Shown here piece by piece: positions 35,899 through 46,040 of a stretch of DNA of 64,000 nt. The position numbers and the translations under genes were made by a program. This DNA is from Dactylonectria macrodidyma (taxonomy: Eukaryota > Ascomycota > Sordariomycetes > Hypocreales > Nectriaceae). The DNA lies in the NCBI GenBank assembly GCA_020744425.1, contig JAGMUV010000004.1:1426001-1490000 (forward strand). The letters run 5' to 3'. Below the pieces are notes generated by a model, which searched no databases, was not told the DNA's origin, and saw nothing but the letters and a program-made list of their open reading frames with translations. Numbering within the stretch: the first letter of the stretch is position 1; every line of letters starts with the position of its first letter.

Positions 35899-37307
35899 TT
35901 ATTTTAAATACACCGCAATATCATCATATAATTCCGGAAACTGCTTGAAGAACCCAGCTTCCATCGTCCAGGAGCTAAGCTCGCCAATGCACTCCTTAAA
36001 ATGAGGCGACAGTTGAAACCGGCCCGTCTCAGCATTTTGCATGTAAGTGTCTCGAAAGTCAAAAGGCCAGAGGATTCTCAAGTTGGACTGGAAGAGGTGC
36101 CAGAAGAGGTTCGCACAATATTGGTGCTGGAAGAAGACGAAACGTTCCCGCAGAGCTGGCCTAAAGAAGAAGTGAGTTACAGAAGGGCGTCTATGTTGCA
36201 ATCATCTCTTACCAAGCGAAGAAGTCGACAGCGCGTGAATGTGGCAGAGTTTGAGACGGCCTTCAAGTGGCTTCAGCTACTTCATTCGATTTCTTAATAT
36301 TATAGAACTCACCTTATCCACAGCCAGCGTGGCAGAGCAGCTTGTCTCCTCGGGCTCGGATCGTTGTGATACTCGATCATCAAACAGATCGATCTTAGGA
36401 CAGCTAGCCTTTCTGTTGGTCGGCATTTGTGCCAAGCCAACTCATCGAGTTTTCGGAGCTTGCACCATAACTCCACCATGTTGCCTTTGTCTTCAACGCT
36501 GTTCCATCCTTCCACAATAGCGCGAATAACTGTATCCTCGCATTCTGCATCATCTATTGCTACGTCTGACTGCCAAAGCGCTGTGGGTCGTGTTAACATC
36601 TCGTTGGCTGCTCGCCACAGGTTGATATCGGGAACCGACGTTCCAGACGCCGGTATGGCGCAGTCGCATTTTGAGGTGGCTGTCGGTATGATGACGTCTT
36701 CTAGGTGGTAGGTAGCGCATGGGCGCGGGCCTGACAAGGTCGGTAAGAGAGTGATATCTTGGGAGGGAGTTGAATCGTTGAGAAAGTTGCCAAAAACGTC
36801 ACCATTAGGAAGTATCCTGCAAGGATTTGGCAGTCCTAATTCTGTTTCCAGCCATAGTTGGGGGTCAAGGAAGTCGGTCGGTACATCGGCGGTTGGAATT
36901 GACGATGCATGAGCACCCAGAGCAGGCCCTGAATCTGGGGCATCATGACTCTGCCGTGGCAAAGCTGGAATGTTGCCAACCGTCGTACACCAACCCACTT
37001 CTCTCGTAGCATCTTGAATATGGCCACGAATGGTGAAAGCAAGCGACTCTAGGGCATTTAGTAGCTTGTCCCTGTCACCCATCGCCTGCGACAGATGATC
37101 CATCAGAGACAGGACCCGGGAATTGGCATCATCCTGCTTGAGATGCGCCACCATGGCCTCGAGCTGTGTGATTCGGTTTTTGGTTCGCTCACGGGCCATG
37201 CGTTGCGCCTTGCGGTCGAGTTCCCGCTTCTTCAGGCGGCGGTCCCTGATGATGTTCTCGGTCACATCCTCGCATGTCGAAGCCTTGTCTGACTGGGACG
37301 AACCCAT
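35899..37307 (-). CDS. bZIP-type regulator with DUF3425 domain
   Basis: Probable nuclear transcription factor. Two exons: 37307-36313 and 36160-35899, joined by a 152-nt intron with GTGAGT donor and TTTAG acceptor, giving 418 aa. A basic region (RRLKKRELDRKAQRMARER, about residues 22-40) runs into a short coiled coil (RITQLEAMVAHL). The C-terminal domain (LPRWLWIRPALRERFVFFQ across the junction, then LFWHLFQSNLRILWPFDFRD) is the DUF3425 pattern common in fungal bZIP proteins. It lies on the same strand just downstream of the monooxygenase gene and next to the esterase and dehydrogenase, so it is the best local candidate regulator of that group. The basic region lacks the canonical Asn of classical bZIPs, as is usual in this subfamily. 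Confidence 0.87.
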
Positions 37308-37967
37308 CCTTGCAATCGGTCTTGAACGTGATGATACAGAATTTGATCATAAAAGAGTAATGTCACGTTTAGAGAACACGTCCCTGGGTGGCACGGCTTG
37401 CTCAGAGCCGGGAAGCACGGAGACTTGCCGAAACGCGGGGAAGACTACGGTCCGGTTTGCCCGACCCGATCTAGCCATTCCGGGGTAAACACCACATTTT
37501 AGAATCAGGTCATCTTGAGACCAATGCAAGTAGCTAGGTCACGCGTAGTTACTTGCTGCGGGGACAAGAAGCTAAATACCTCGGCATCAGAAATGAGAGG
37601 AGCTCTTACTTTGGTCATCTCTACTGCTTTGCGGAAGTCCCGGATCGAGAACCACAAAACTGTAGCGTAGCGCTTTATAGAACATTAATTGAGACTGGTT
37701 GTCACACCTAGTATATAAGCCATTACTGCACTGCGCATTAGCGGAGTGATCATTCCCTTTTGCCGTAGTGGCAAAAATGCGACACTGGTTAAAGATTTTA
37801 CTGAAAATTGATACTGCCTAACTATCCTCGCGTAACTCCCTACTCAGTCTTGAATACCGTGTTGACAATAGCAACTACATGGAACCCTGAGCACTTTCCC
37901 GTCAACTTGTAGCCACATCGGACAGAGAAAAAGACGTAGCATATTCTTTCCGTTGTCCTCGCAGCCG
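37308..37967. other. Spacer between monooxygenase and bZIP gene
   Basis: Upstream region of the bZIP gene and 3' region of the monooxygenase. No gene or clear motif seen. Confidence 0.4.
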
Positions 37968-40560
37968 CTACTCGTAGAACCGAGGATCAAGAGCATCTTC
38001 GTTCATGTAGGGGGAACGATCGGTGTCAGGATCGGTGCTTAAATCTACAGCTGAGTAGCCATATCCTAGGAATTGGAATCGGTTCTACCAGACGGGAGTC
38101 AGCCGGCCCGGAACAATTAAATCACCTTATGATAGACCTACCGGACCATGGTACTTGATCTCCATGTCTTCCCAGCGGGGATCCTCCAGCGCAACTCGAT
38201 AATGGAGGGCGCTACCAGGCCAGATGGCATCTACCCGTCCAGTCTTTCTATTCTTGTCTATATTTTAGTGAGATTAGCCTTTCTGAGAGGACCTCTGCTT
38301 TGAATCACTTACACCAGGCGTTGCATTCTTCTTCCCAGACGGTACCTTTGAACCAGCTCTGAGTATGCTCGTTGAACTCGTCAGAAACATCTTGCTTGGG
38401 GACAAAGTATTTGATATTGTTGGTCTGCATTTTTGTGATGACCTTGAGAGTGTAAGATACGAGGGCTTCGAGTTCCCCTGGTGGAATACTATTAGCTTAT
38501 GCCTCAGCTCAGCAAAGTATTTTGACTTGCCCGTGATGCTGCCGCTTTCGACTGGAGAATTTGGACCAAGGTACACTGTTTGTCATTGTTAGCAAAATTC
38601 GTGTTGGTTCTATTCGCAAGGCTTATCTCTTACTTAGGTAATTCGGAATCCGAGGCGCCATAACCTGGAGAGTGGCATTAGCCGTCAAGTTTCGAATGGC
38701 TACTCCATAGACGTACACCCAGGTAGCTTGCGGGAATCTCTTTCCACTCCTTGCGCAGATCAACACCGCCTAAGCCAATGAGAGGAAAAGGAGGTCGGTA
38801 TGACACGTCTGTAGCACAAGTGTTAGCCAAGCCAGATACACGCGCGTATGCCTTACCAAACCCGGTTGCGCAGACGATAGCATTGCAGACGACCTTTTTG
38901 CCGTCATCACCAATGACTCCGTCCTCGACGACCTTGGCTACGCCGCAGAAGTGCATTTCGACGTTGGGCTTCTGGATGCTACGAGGCGCTAAGTCAATAG
39001 CTGTTAACTCAAAAAAGGGACAATTTTTTTCTCACGCCAGCATGTACGGATCTCCCGGGGCGATACGGCGGCATCCAACACTAAACTTGGGAATTATGTT
39101 ATCAAAGATGTAGTCATCCTTGATCCACTCTCGCGTTCGCTTCGTGATTTGCTAAGGTGGAGTCATTAGTAGTCACAAGCGGATACTCAACGGGTCTGCT
39201 GTGGCACCTACCTCTCGAGCCTGGTAATGGAGCGGATTATGCTTGACCATAAGGTGGTGCAACTAATAATCTTTCAGCGCTTGTCTCCTATGGCAGAAAT
39301 TAAAGTTCTTCACCATCATGAGTGTGTTCTCGTTGGCCTTGGAATGCTTCAACATCGCCTTATGATCCTTCCGGAAGACGGCTCTCTCCTCCTCCGTGTC
39401 TTTCCAGATGGTAAAGTCAGCAACATCCTGAGGAAGAGCAAGAAAGGAGTACTCACATTTGTACCCTTGGGGCCTCGTCTCACCCTTGATATTGTCGGGC
39501 TGGGCAAAAAACCACGGAGGAGTACGGACAAAGACATCCAGTTTCTTGGCATGGGGTTGCATGCCCGGCACGGCCTGGATGCTGCTCGCCCCGGAGCCAA
39601 CTACCACGATATTTTCCTTTGTCCATTTATCCTGAGTATATTCTTCCCACCTAAAACAACACCTTAGCCAAGACATTCACTTCCAGACCCTGGGTGTATG
39701 CTGGAACTCACTGGGCTCTGTCTGCTGAGTGGATGACTCGGCCCTGGAAGGTGTCCAAGCCGGGGATCTTAGGCAACTCCCATCGATCAAGAATGCCCAC
39801 CGCTCCTAGAAGTAGGTCGCAGTCGTCATCTATAATCTTCTTGGTGCCATCAGATAGCGTCTGCTCGATCTTCAGCTCCCATATGCCCTTCTGGTCATCA
39901 AATCGAGCCTCGATAACCTTCGAGTTGAAGATCATGTACTTCTTCAAATCTAGCTTGTCGACGACTTTGTTGATATAGCGGCGCAGGCTATCGGAGGATG
40001 AGTAGAAATCTTCCCAATCTAGAGGTGTCGTTAGCAAGCTTCGTGTATCGTCTGGCAGTTTCTACAGGGGCAATAGTACTTACCGGGAGATATGGCAAAG
40101 TTGAACTGATACGTGCACGTTGGCGAGTCACAGCCGGCCATGGGGTATCGATTCTGATACTACGCGCCATACTGGTAAGTGTCCAGACTGAGATGTTTAC
40201 ATGCACAGTATTATATCGAAAGTGGCAAAGACAGCTACTCACCCATGTTCCGCCAACTTCGGGGTTCTTCTCATAGATGACGTGCTCCACATTTGGGGTA
40301 TACTTCTCGATGTTGTAGGCCAGCATGATACCACATAGCCCGGCACCGATTGTTATAACCTTGAGTCTCCTATTCTCCGGCTCCCCGATGGGGACGAAGG
40401 GGATGTAATAGCCCGACTTGGCGTCGTTGTGGAAGTCTACATTCAACTTCTCCGTGTACAGATTGCCGGGACGCGTGGCAGCTTTGGGGTCTGAAAAGAA
40501 CTCGAGGCCCGGGATGAGAAAAGGAGACGAATTGTCATTTGAGCCATTGAGAGTAGCCAT
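37968..40560 (-). CDS. Flavin-containing monooxygenase, Baeyer-Villiger type
   Basis: FAD/NADPH enzyme expected to insert oxygen next to a ketone, giving an ester or lactone. Thirteen exons join with no phase conflict (40560-40243, 40159-40084, 40018-39712, 39650-39314, 39262-39212, 39151-39036, 38978-38857, 38808-38717, 38664-38634, 38575-38531, 38477-38313, 38257-38142, 38084-37968), giving 630 aa. FAD-site [10 protein letters not shown] lies at 71-80, [19 protein letters not shown] follows, NADPH-site VVVGSGASS at 249-257, then [17 protein letters not shown] and [14 protein letters not shown]. The fingerprint region reads [14 protein letters not shown], four residues longer between H-S-A and W than usual. 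Intron 10 uses a GC donor (GCAAGT) and intron 4 is 51 nt with an in-frame stop. It is divergent from the esterase. Intact; substrate unknown. Confidence 0.9.
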
Positions 40561-41305
40561 GGCGATTTTATGAGCGTGATCTTATGTAACTTGATGCGGT
40601 GGGAAGGTTTAATTAGGCGAAGGAACTGTGCGCCAGAGGGGAGCTTTATAATGGGAGATATCAACTAAATAGAACCGATGAAGATAGTTACCAACATATG
40701 ATGATCAGAATATGACCATTGCCGTTCGGTCCGTAATTTTGGTGGCGTTGCAACCCAGTACCAGGCCCCCGAAGCCACCTGCAAGTTGACGCATAAATTT
40801 CTGACAGGCCCTTGTCCAGGGTGTGGGGCCAACAAGACTATCTTTTTGACTCAAGAAATTCTCTCTCGATAGGCCGCGTGATGCCCATTGTGTTGGAGAT
40901 CAGCCTAGCCATGTTGAGAAAAGCCTACCTCCCAAGGCACTCAATTTACCTCCTCTGCCATTGGGCCGGGAAGCAATCGGGCAGTTTTTCGTTCTTGATA
41001 GTTTCCCCTCTATTTCAGTAAGAGGAACAATCGATCATTAATTGAGACTACTTATTACTGCCTCATCCCTTTCCTCCTTCTACTCTTCTTTCTTCTGGTT
41101 CTTGGTGCACCGACAAACTATCAAGCCAATTCCATTGCCTTCCGTATGCGGCGATAAACTGAACTCGTTTCAGCTGACAGCCTCAGTAGCCTCATCCTTT
41201 GCAGAGCTGTGTCTTCTCTACAAGTAGTTGCAGTGTGTCAATTCATCACTGCTCCATCCAAAAACAGGTGTCGTTTTGGCTATTATCCGATCACCTAGGT
41301 TTAGT
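40561..41305. promoter_or_regulatory. Divergent promoter region of monooxygenase and esterase, with a bZIP-like site
   Basis: 745 bp between the two divergent starts. TGACTCA, the AP-1/Gcn4-type bZIP core, is at 40847-40853. A bZIP gene lies about 3 kb away. One 7-bp match in this length can easily occur by chance. Confidence 0.35.
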
Positions 41306-42600
41306 ATGAAATTATCCGTCGTCCGTCAGCGTGGCCTTGCCATAATCAGCCCAGAATGGACCGAGGTACGTGTCATGGTTGAGTTCCTTACCATGCTCGA
41401 GGCTTATCAGACGTCCCATAGTTTGCCAAGCATGTTCCGATTCCCCCGCTGATAGGCACCCCTGAGGAACTTCGCCAGATGAAGTTTCCGCAGGATGACA
41501 GCCCTCCTGTCGGGTTCTCGATCAAGCAGATTCCTGTGCTGGGCTATGAAGGATGGACGAACGAGATTCGCATCTACGCCCCGGACGTCCAGTGCGCGGC
41601 CCGGGCAGTCATTGTTTAGTACGGCACTAGATACTTCACGCAAGGATGCTCGCTTACTAAAAGGATTGTTTAGTGTACATGGTGGTGGCTGGACTGTTGG
41701 TGATCTGGACTCGGAGGATGCCGCGTGTCGAACCATGTGCAAGTCTACCGGGACAGTTGTCGTCAGCGTGGACTACCGAAAGTAGGTAATCCAAGTCTTA
41801 TTTATCTGTTAAAAGGTGAATCTATTGTAACGATCCTGGCTAAATGTTGAGTACCAGGGCACCTGAGAATGCTTTCCCAATCGGCCTCGAGGATGTCTGG
41901 GCTGGAGTACTTTGGGTAAGTTTCTCCCCATTCAAATTGGTGAAGGAACGCGAATTACTGAGATCACAAGGTTTTCGATAACATCGAGTCTTTGGGAGGT
42001 GATCAAAAGCGAGTAATTCTAGGCGGCCTCAGTGCAGGAGGAAACATAGTTTGTTTCCCATCACTTGTGTTTACTGGTAAAACTAAAGATCGTCCAGGCA
42101 GCTGTCCTAGCTCAGCGAGCTCGAGATACCAACCGGGTCTCCTTTTGCGGGCAAATCCTAAGGATTCCTTTCGTCGTACATCCCAAGGCGCAGCCAGCGA
42201 GTCTCGACTTCTCTAGCTACGACGAGAACGCTAACGCCCCGATTCTTCCATCCGCCTCGGTCACGCAGTTCCTCGACTACTACAACGCCCCTCCCGAGGA
42301 CATCCGAGTCTCTCCCCTTCTGGCAGCAGACTTGTCCGAGTTGCCTCGCACATTTATACAGATCGCTGGGGCGGATCCCCTGCGAGACGATGGCTTTGCC
42401 TACGCCGAGAAGTTGGAGCAAGCTGGGTAGGTGGGTTCCCTACTCGTAAATCCCCATGCTAACCATCTTAAATTAGGGTCCCTGTGAAAGTCAGTGTTTA
42501 TCCTGGCTTGCCGCATGGTTTCATGATGTTGCCCTTGGCCACTTCCGTTCAGAGCAACCAAGACCTGACCGAGGCTATAAAATGGATGATCAGCGAGTAA
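41306..42600 (+). CDS. Alpha/beta-hydrolase esterase (HSL/arylacetamide deacetylase-like)
   Basis: Predicted carboxylesterase hydrolysing small esters or lactones. Seven exons join in frame: 41306-41365, 41422-41618, 41674-41781, 41858-41915, 41971-42048, 42098-42426 and 42477-42600, giving 317 aa; introns are 49-76 nt. The oxyanion motif HGGGW is at 88-92, the nucleophile Ser162 sits in GLSAGGN, Asp260 in GADPLRDDG and His290 in GLPHGF, so the catalytic set is complete. The start at 41306 puts a short first exon before FAKHVPIPPLIGTPEELRQ. No signal peptide, so it is probably cytosolic. Its position divergent from the Baeyer-Villiger-type enzyme and convergent with the alcohol dehydrogenase fits hydrolysis of the ester made by the monooxygenase; that role is inference. 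Confidence 0.92.
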
Positions 42601-42854
42601 CGATGAGCCTTGAGCTTTTACATAGCCATGAGTAGATTGTAAAGAGAGGATTGTTCATTTGCGATGAGGTTGGCAACTAATGTGGTATAAATCCAAAGCT
42701 TGCAAGTTCGTTATGATATTTGCTTCTTCAGCTACAGTCTAAGATTCAAGAGATAATAAGACTCTGCATCTAAATCAATCAAGGGAAATTCAACGACTAT
42801 GAAATAACTACGTACCAGAATTAGGAGATAATTGAATTTAACGCAGTTCTGCTA

Positions 42855-43823
42855 CTACTTGCTTGGATTAGCCCACAGTCTTCCCTTGACACTCCCTTTG
42901 GCCAAAGCGCCGATGCTGGCGGGTATTTCTGAGAATGGCACCTCCACAAGCAACGGATTTATAACACCCCCATCCAGAAGCCTCAAAACGTTGGCCAAGT
43001 CGTCAACACTCGCCCCCAACGACCCGACGAGCGCCACCGTCCGTAGAACCAGCACATCAGTCGGCACCGTTACCGTTTTGGCAGCCAAGCCGACTACGAC
43101 TACTTTTCCTCCTTGCTCAACTGCTCTCAAGGCGGCCACAGTGCTAGAACCAGTGCCAACAAAGTCAACGATGACATCAAAAGCCACGCCCTTAGCCTCG
43201 TCCAAGCTCTTGAAGCATCCATGGGCACCAAGCTGCTTTGCCTCGTGGAATTTCTCCTCCACAATGTCAATACCATACATAACAGCTCCCTGGAGAGTTC
43301 CGAATGCGAGGCCCGACATTCCTAAGCCACCGAGGCCGATCACGCCAACAGTCACGCCAGGCTTTGCCCCGGCCTCAGTAATCACGGCGTGATATGACGT
43401 CGCCAACGCATCGGTCGCCACAGCTGCCTGGGCGAAGGAAACACCGTTTGGAATGTGCATGAGTCGGCGTACAGGAGCGACAGCATACTGGGCGTAGCCA
43501 CCGTCGAAGCCGAGTCCGATGCCGAGGGACCAGTCACGTTCTGTAACTGGGTGACAGACTTGAGATACAGCAACTCTGTCTCCCACGCTGAATCCTGCAA
43601 CCCCAGGCCCGATTTTGGTGATGATTCCAGCGACTTCGTGACCGAGAGTGATGGGCTTTTTGAACAACCATGCGTCACTTGTGCCGGATACAATGTGGCA
43701 GTCGGAGTGACACATGCCCGCGGCCTTGACCTCGAGCTGAACCTGTCCGATATCGGGTTCAGGAACGAGAATATCGCGGAGCTCTAAGCCCGCTTGAGAA
43801 TTCTCGTACTGGAATGCCTTCAT
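42855..43823 (-). CDS. Zinc-type alcohol dehydrogenase (MDR family)
   Basis: Predicted NAD(P)-dependent oxidation of an alcohol to an aldehyde or ketone. Single frame of 322 aa with start at 43823. Catalytic zinc ligands fit Cys38 in AGMCHSDCH and His62-Glu63 in LGHEVAGI; the cofactor motif is GVIGLGGLGMSG. The segment where the four structural-zinc cysteines normally sit instead reads SQVCHPVTERDWSLGIGLGF with only one cysteine, so the structural zinc lobe is lost or reduced, and the protein is slightly shorter than the usual 340-350 aa. The frame has no stop or shift. It ends 254 bp from the convergent esterase. With the monooxygenase and esterase it completes an alcohol-ketone-ester set. 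Confidence 0.92.
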   Translation of the reverse strand: MKAFQYENSQAGLELRDILVPEPDIGQVQLEVKAAGMCHSDCHIVSGTSDAWLFKKPITLGHEVAGIITKIGPGVAGFSVGDRVAVSQVCHPVTERDWSLGIGLGFDGGYAQYAVAPVRRLMHIPNGVSFAQAAVATDALATSYHAVITEAGAKPGVTVGVIGLGGLGMSGLAFGTLQGAVMYGIDIVEEKFHEAKQLGAHGCFKSLDEAKGVAFDVIVDFVGTGSSTVAALRAVEQGGKVVVVGLAAKTVTVPTDVLVLRTVALVGSLGASVDDLANVLRLLDGGVINPLLVEVPFSEIPASIGALAKGSVKGRLWANPSK

Positions 43824-44478
43824 TTTTGTTGTTTAGGGCCGAACTGTTCGAGAGGTAGCAGGAAGGAGAAGAACTGGATGTAGGGAATCGGGGACTGGTG
43901 CTTTAGTGACAGTTGCACAGTGAACATAACATCCCATTGATTATTTATAAGCTTGATAATGATCAGAACCTTCGTACTCACGAATTTATCAGTTAGGTAG
44001 GTGTGTAAGCTTGTGTTGGCTAGTGCTTCCAGAGTGGCTGCCTCGACTCAGGAAATTATGACATGCATCTAGGCTAGCGCGGGAAGTGTTTACACCTATG
44101 CTTCAAATGCCCCCCCTCTTCCCGGGGGACGATTCATATCCATGGTCATTGAGATTAGCAGATGGGGTGCTCCTATTGAACATGTTTGTCGAGAAGGAAC
44201 AAAGCCTTGACGTAAATATTAGTGCGATCTTAGAGGTTCTCGTGTGCCAACCTAGAACCGGCAATAGATGAAAGGTTCACGAGTTTCGACTTTATCAGCA
44301 ACTTGTTTTTTTTGTTTCTTTGTTCTTTTTACCTTTTCAACCTGCTAGTAATAGTGATTCGATATAAAACGGTATGCGACATGTGACCGTCACCCGAGAC
44401 ACGGAGAGTCTCGAAGCCGGTAGACGTCATCTGAGTCTAGCATGCTACCGCGGCCTAGGATCTACATGACCTCAAACT
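43824..44478. other. Upstream region of the dehydrogenase, no gene
   Basis: A minus-strand TATA-like TTATAAATAA lies at about 43942-43951, roughly 120 bp before the dehydrogenase ATG. No other feature seen. Confidence 0.4.
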
Positions 44479-44605
44479 AGTCACCGCCACCATTATCACC
44501 GCCACCATTATCACCGCCACCATTATCACCGCCACCATTATCACCGCCACCATTATCACCGCCACCATTATCACCGCCACCATTATCACCGCCACCATCG
44601 TTACC
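44479..44605. repeat. 15-bp minisatellite
   Basis: The unit CATTATCACCGCCAC is repeated head to tail seven times without change from 44491, with a partial copy before and a degenerate copy after (to about 44605). Period 15 keeps frame, so the minus strand reads MVAVI over and over in an open frame 44721-44455; I see no evidence that this frame is a gene. Confidence 0.95.
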
Positions 44606-45114
44606 GCTTTCACCCTCACAACCCTCTCCTCCATCCCGGATCTTTGATTCGGCACTGCCGGCGAGGACGAGAACGAAAGGCCTTTCTCGCCGTTAGTCCA
44701 CGACCAGCCCTGGATAAACATTCCAAGCTATTTGTTCGCTTGCACCACGGAAACGGAATAACTTACCTTTTAATGGCCATTATTTCTGCTGGGCTTGTGC
44801 TTAACTGAACTGCCTATTGGGTATCTTGTCCCGGTGAATAAACAAAAAATTCGAGTTGGGAGAGGGGAGAATATAATTTTGAAGGGGAAGCCCGCCCCCG
44901 AGTTGGCAGGGTTCGTTTTATACCTTCCGATCCGCATCGCTAGGGCGGCATTTCTCGCCGCGGTCACAGGGTTGGGCTAAAAGATGGAATGCAAGCTCCG
45001 GTGCCAACTTTGTTGTCAGAAGGCAGTGCATACATGAGATACGTGTTCTTGCATGTCCCCAACCACTAACAGTTGTTGGTGGAAACCGCCATGAACGCCT
45101 CGCTGCCAGGCTTG
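44606..45114. other. Intergenic, no gene seen
   Basis: Nothing recognised between the minisatellite and the inverted repeat. Confidence 0.45.
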
Positions 45115-45147
45115 CAATCGTGGATCCAGTCAGTGGATCCACGATTG
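45115..45147. repeat. Perfect inverted repeat (14-bp arms, 5-bp loop)
   Basis: CAATCGTGGATCCA is followed by GTCAG and then its exact reverse complement TGGATCCACGATTG. It could form a hairpin or mark the edge of an inserted element. It lies about 0.9 kb left of the hAT transposase. Confidence 0.9.
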
Positions 45148-46040
45148 AATGAAATTTATTCCGCCCGGGATAACTAACCTCATAGGGCCAAGTGCGCTAT
45201 GCTATTTACATTTCTGCCACTTCCATCCTGACCACAAAGTAAAGCCCCACTTTCTCTCCCTGAATCGCTTTCTTTTGGCCTTGCTTGACTCTCTCTGACA
45301 GGCCTGCTTGCAGGCCAATTTCTCCAAGTGTTCAGCATCCTATCCTTAGCAGTTGAAGCATGGTCTGTCAAAATGAGGCTGCATTGTGTTAGTATTGTGC
45401 CAATGTTTCCTGGTTCCGGTTGTTAGTATGTCCCATTCTCCTACTTCACTCCCAGTCTTCCCGTCTTCATCGCAAATTTGATCGTTGCTCGCACCGCCTG
45501 TAGGTTAGGTCGCCTATAGCATCAGTTCAAGCTATCTGCAGATTCAAACACCCAGATTCAGTCAAACAAATCAGATCAGCGAATCTTTCAGATCAGTCAG
45601 ATCAGATCTAGTCATTCTTTGACTGCAGATATCTGAATGCCTTACAACCCGGAATATATGTTATTCCGGGTCCGGACTACGTGACTCTGTGATTTTCGAC
45701 CTTCATACAAGCCTCAATTGGGGGGGCTGAGGGCCCAGCAGTGACCCCTGCCCATAGATCCTAGCCCGGATCCCTTGGCCAGGGTAACGGCCGCAGGCCC
45801 CTGCTAGGGGGAGCCGGTGGGCATGTGAAATCTCTAATTCTGCTGACGGCTTCTGAAGGGCTGCTGCTGCTGCTGCTCTTAGTGCTCTGATGAAGCTATT
45901 CCCAGCCCTCGACCGCTCCCCATTACGATATCCGACCCCAAAGCCGATCAACGGGGCCCTGTCGCCGATGCCTTCACTCTTCTACGTCCCGAGCCCTTCA
46001 GCTTCATCAAGCAGGCGAAGCAGCTATTGCCATCAATCCT
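45148..46040. other. Left flank of the hAT element
   Basis: Holds repeated CAGATCAG/CAGATTC motifs at about 45537-45645 and CTGCTGCTGCTGCT at about 45860. Possibly the 5' part of the transposon; no terminal inverted repeat could be paired with confidence. Confidence 0.4.

Noticed and set aside
22664..37307. Secondary-metabolite cluster around the P450 and regulators
   Set aside because: No polyketide synthase, peptide synthetase, terpene cyclase or prenyltransferase is visible in the window.
44455..44721. Open minus-strand frame of repeated MVAVI
   Set aside because: It is fully explained by the 15-bp repeat, whose period keeps any frame open; no start context or other support.
45540..46040. 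Possible LTR or terminal repeat left of the transposase
   Set aside because: No matching copy found to the right of the element and no gag/pol text; the coding part is hAT.
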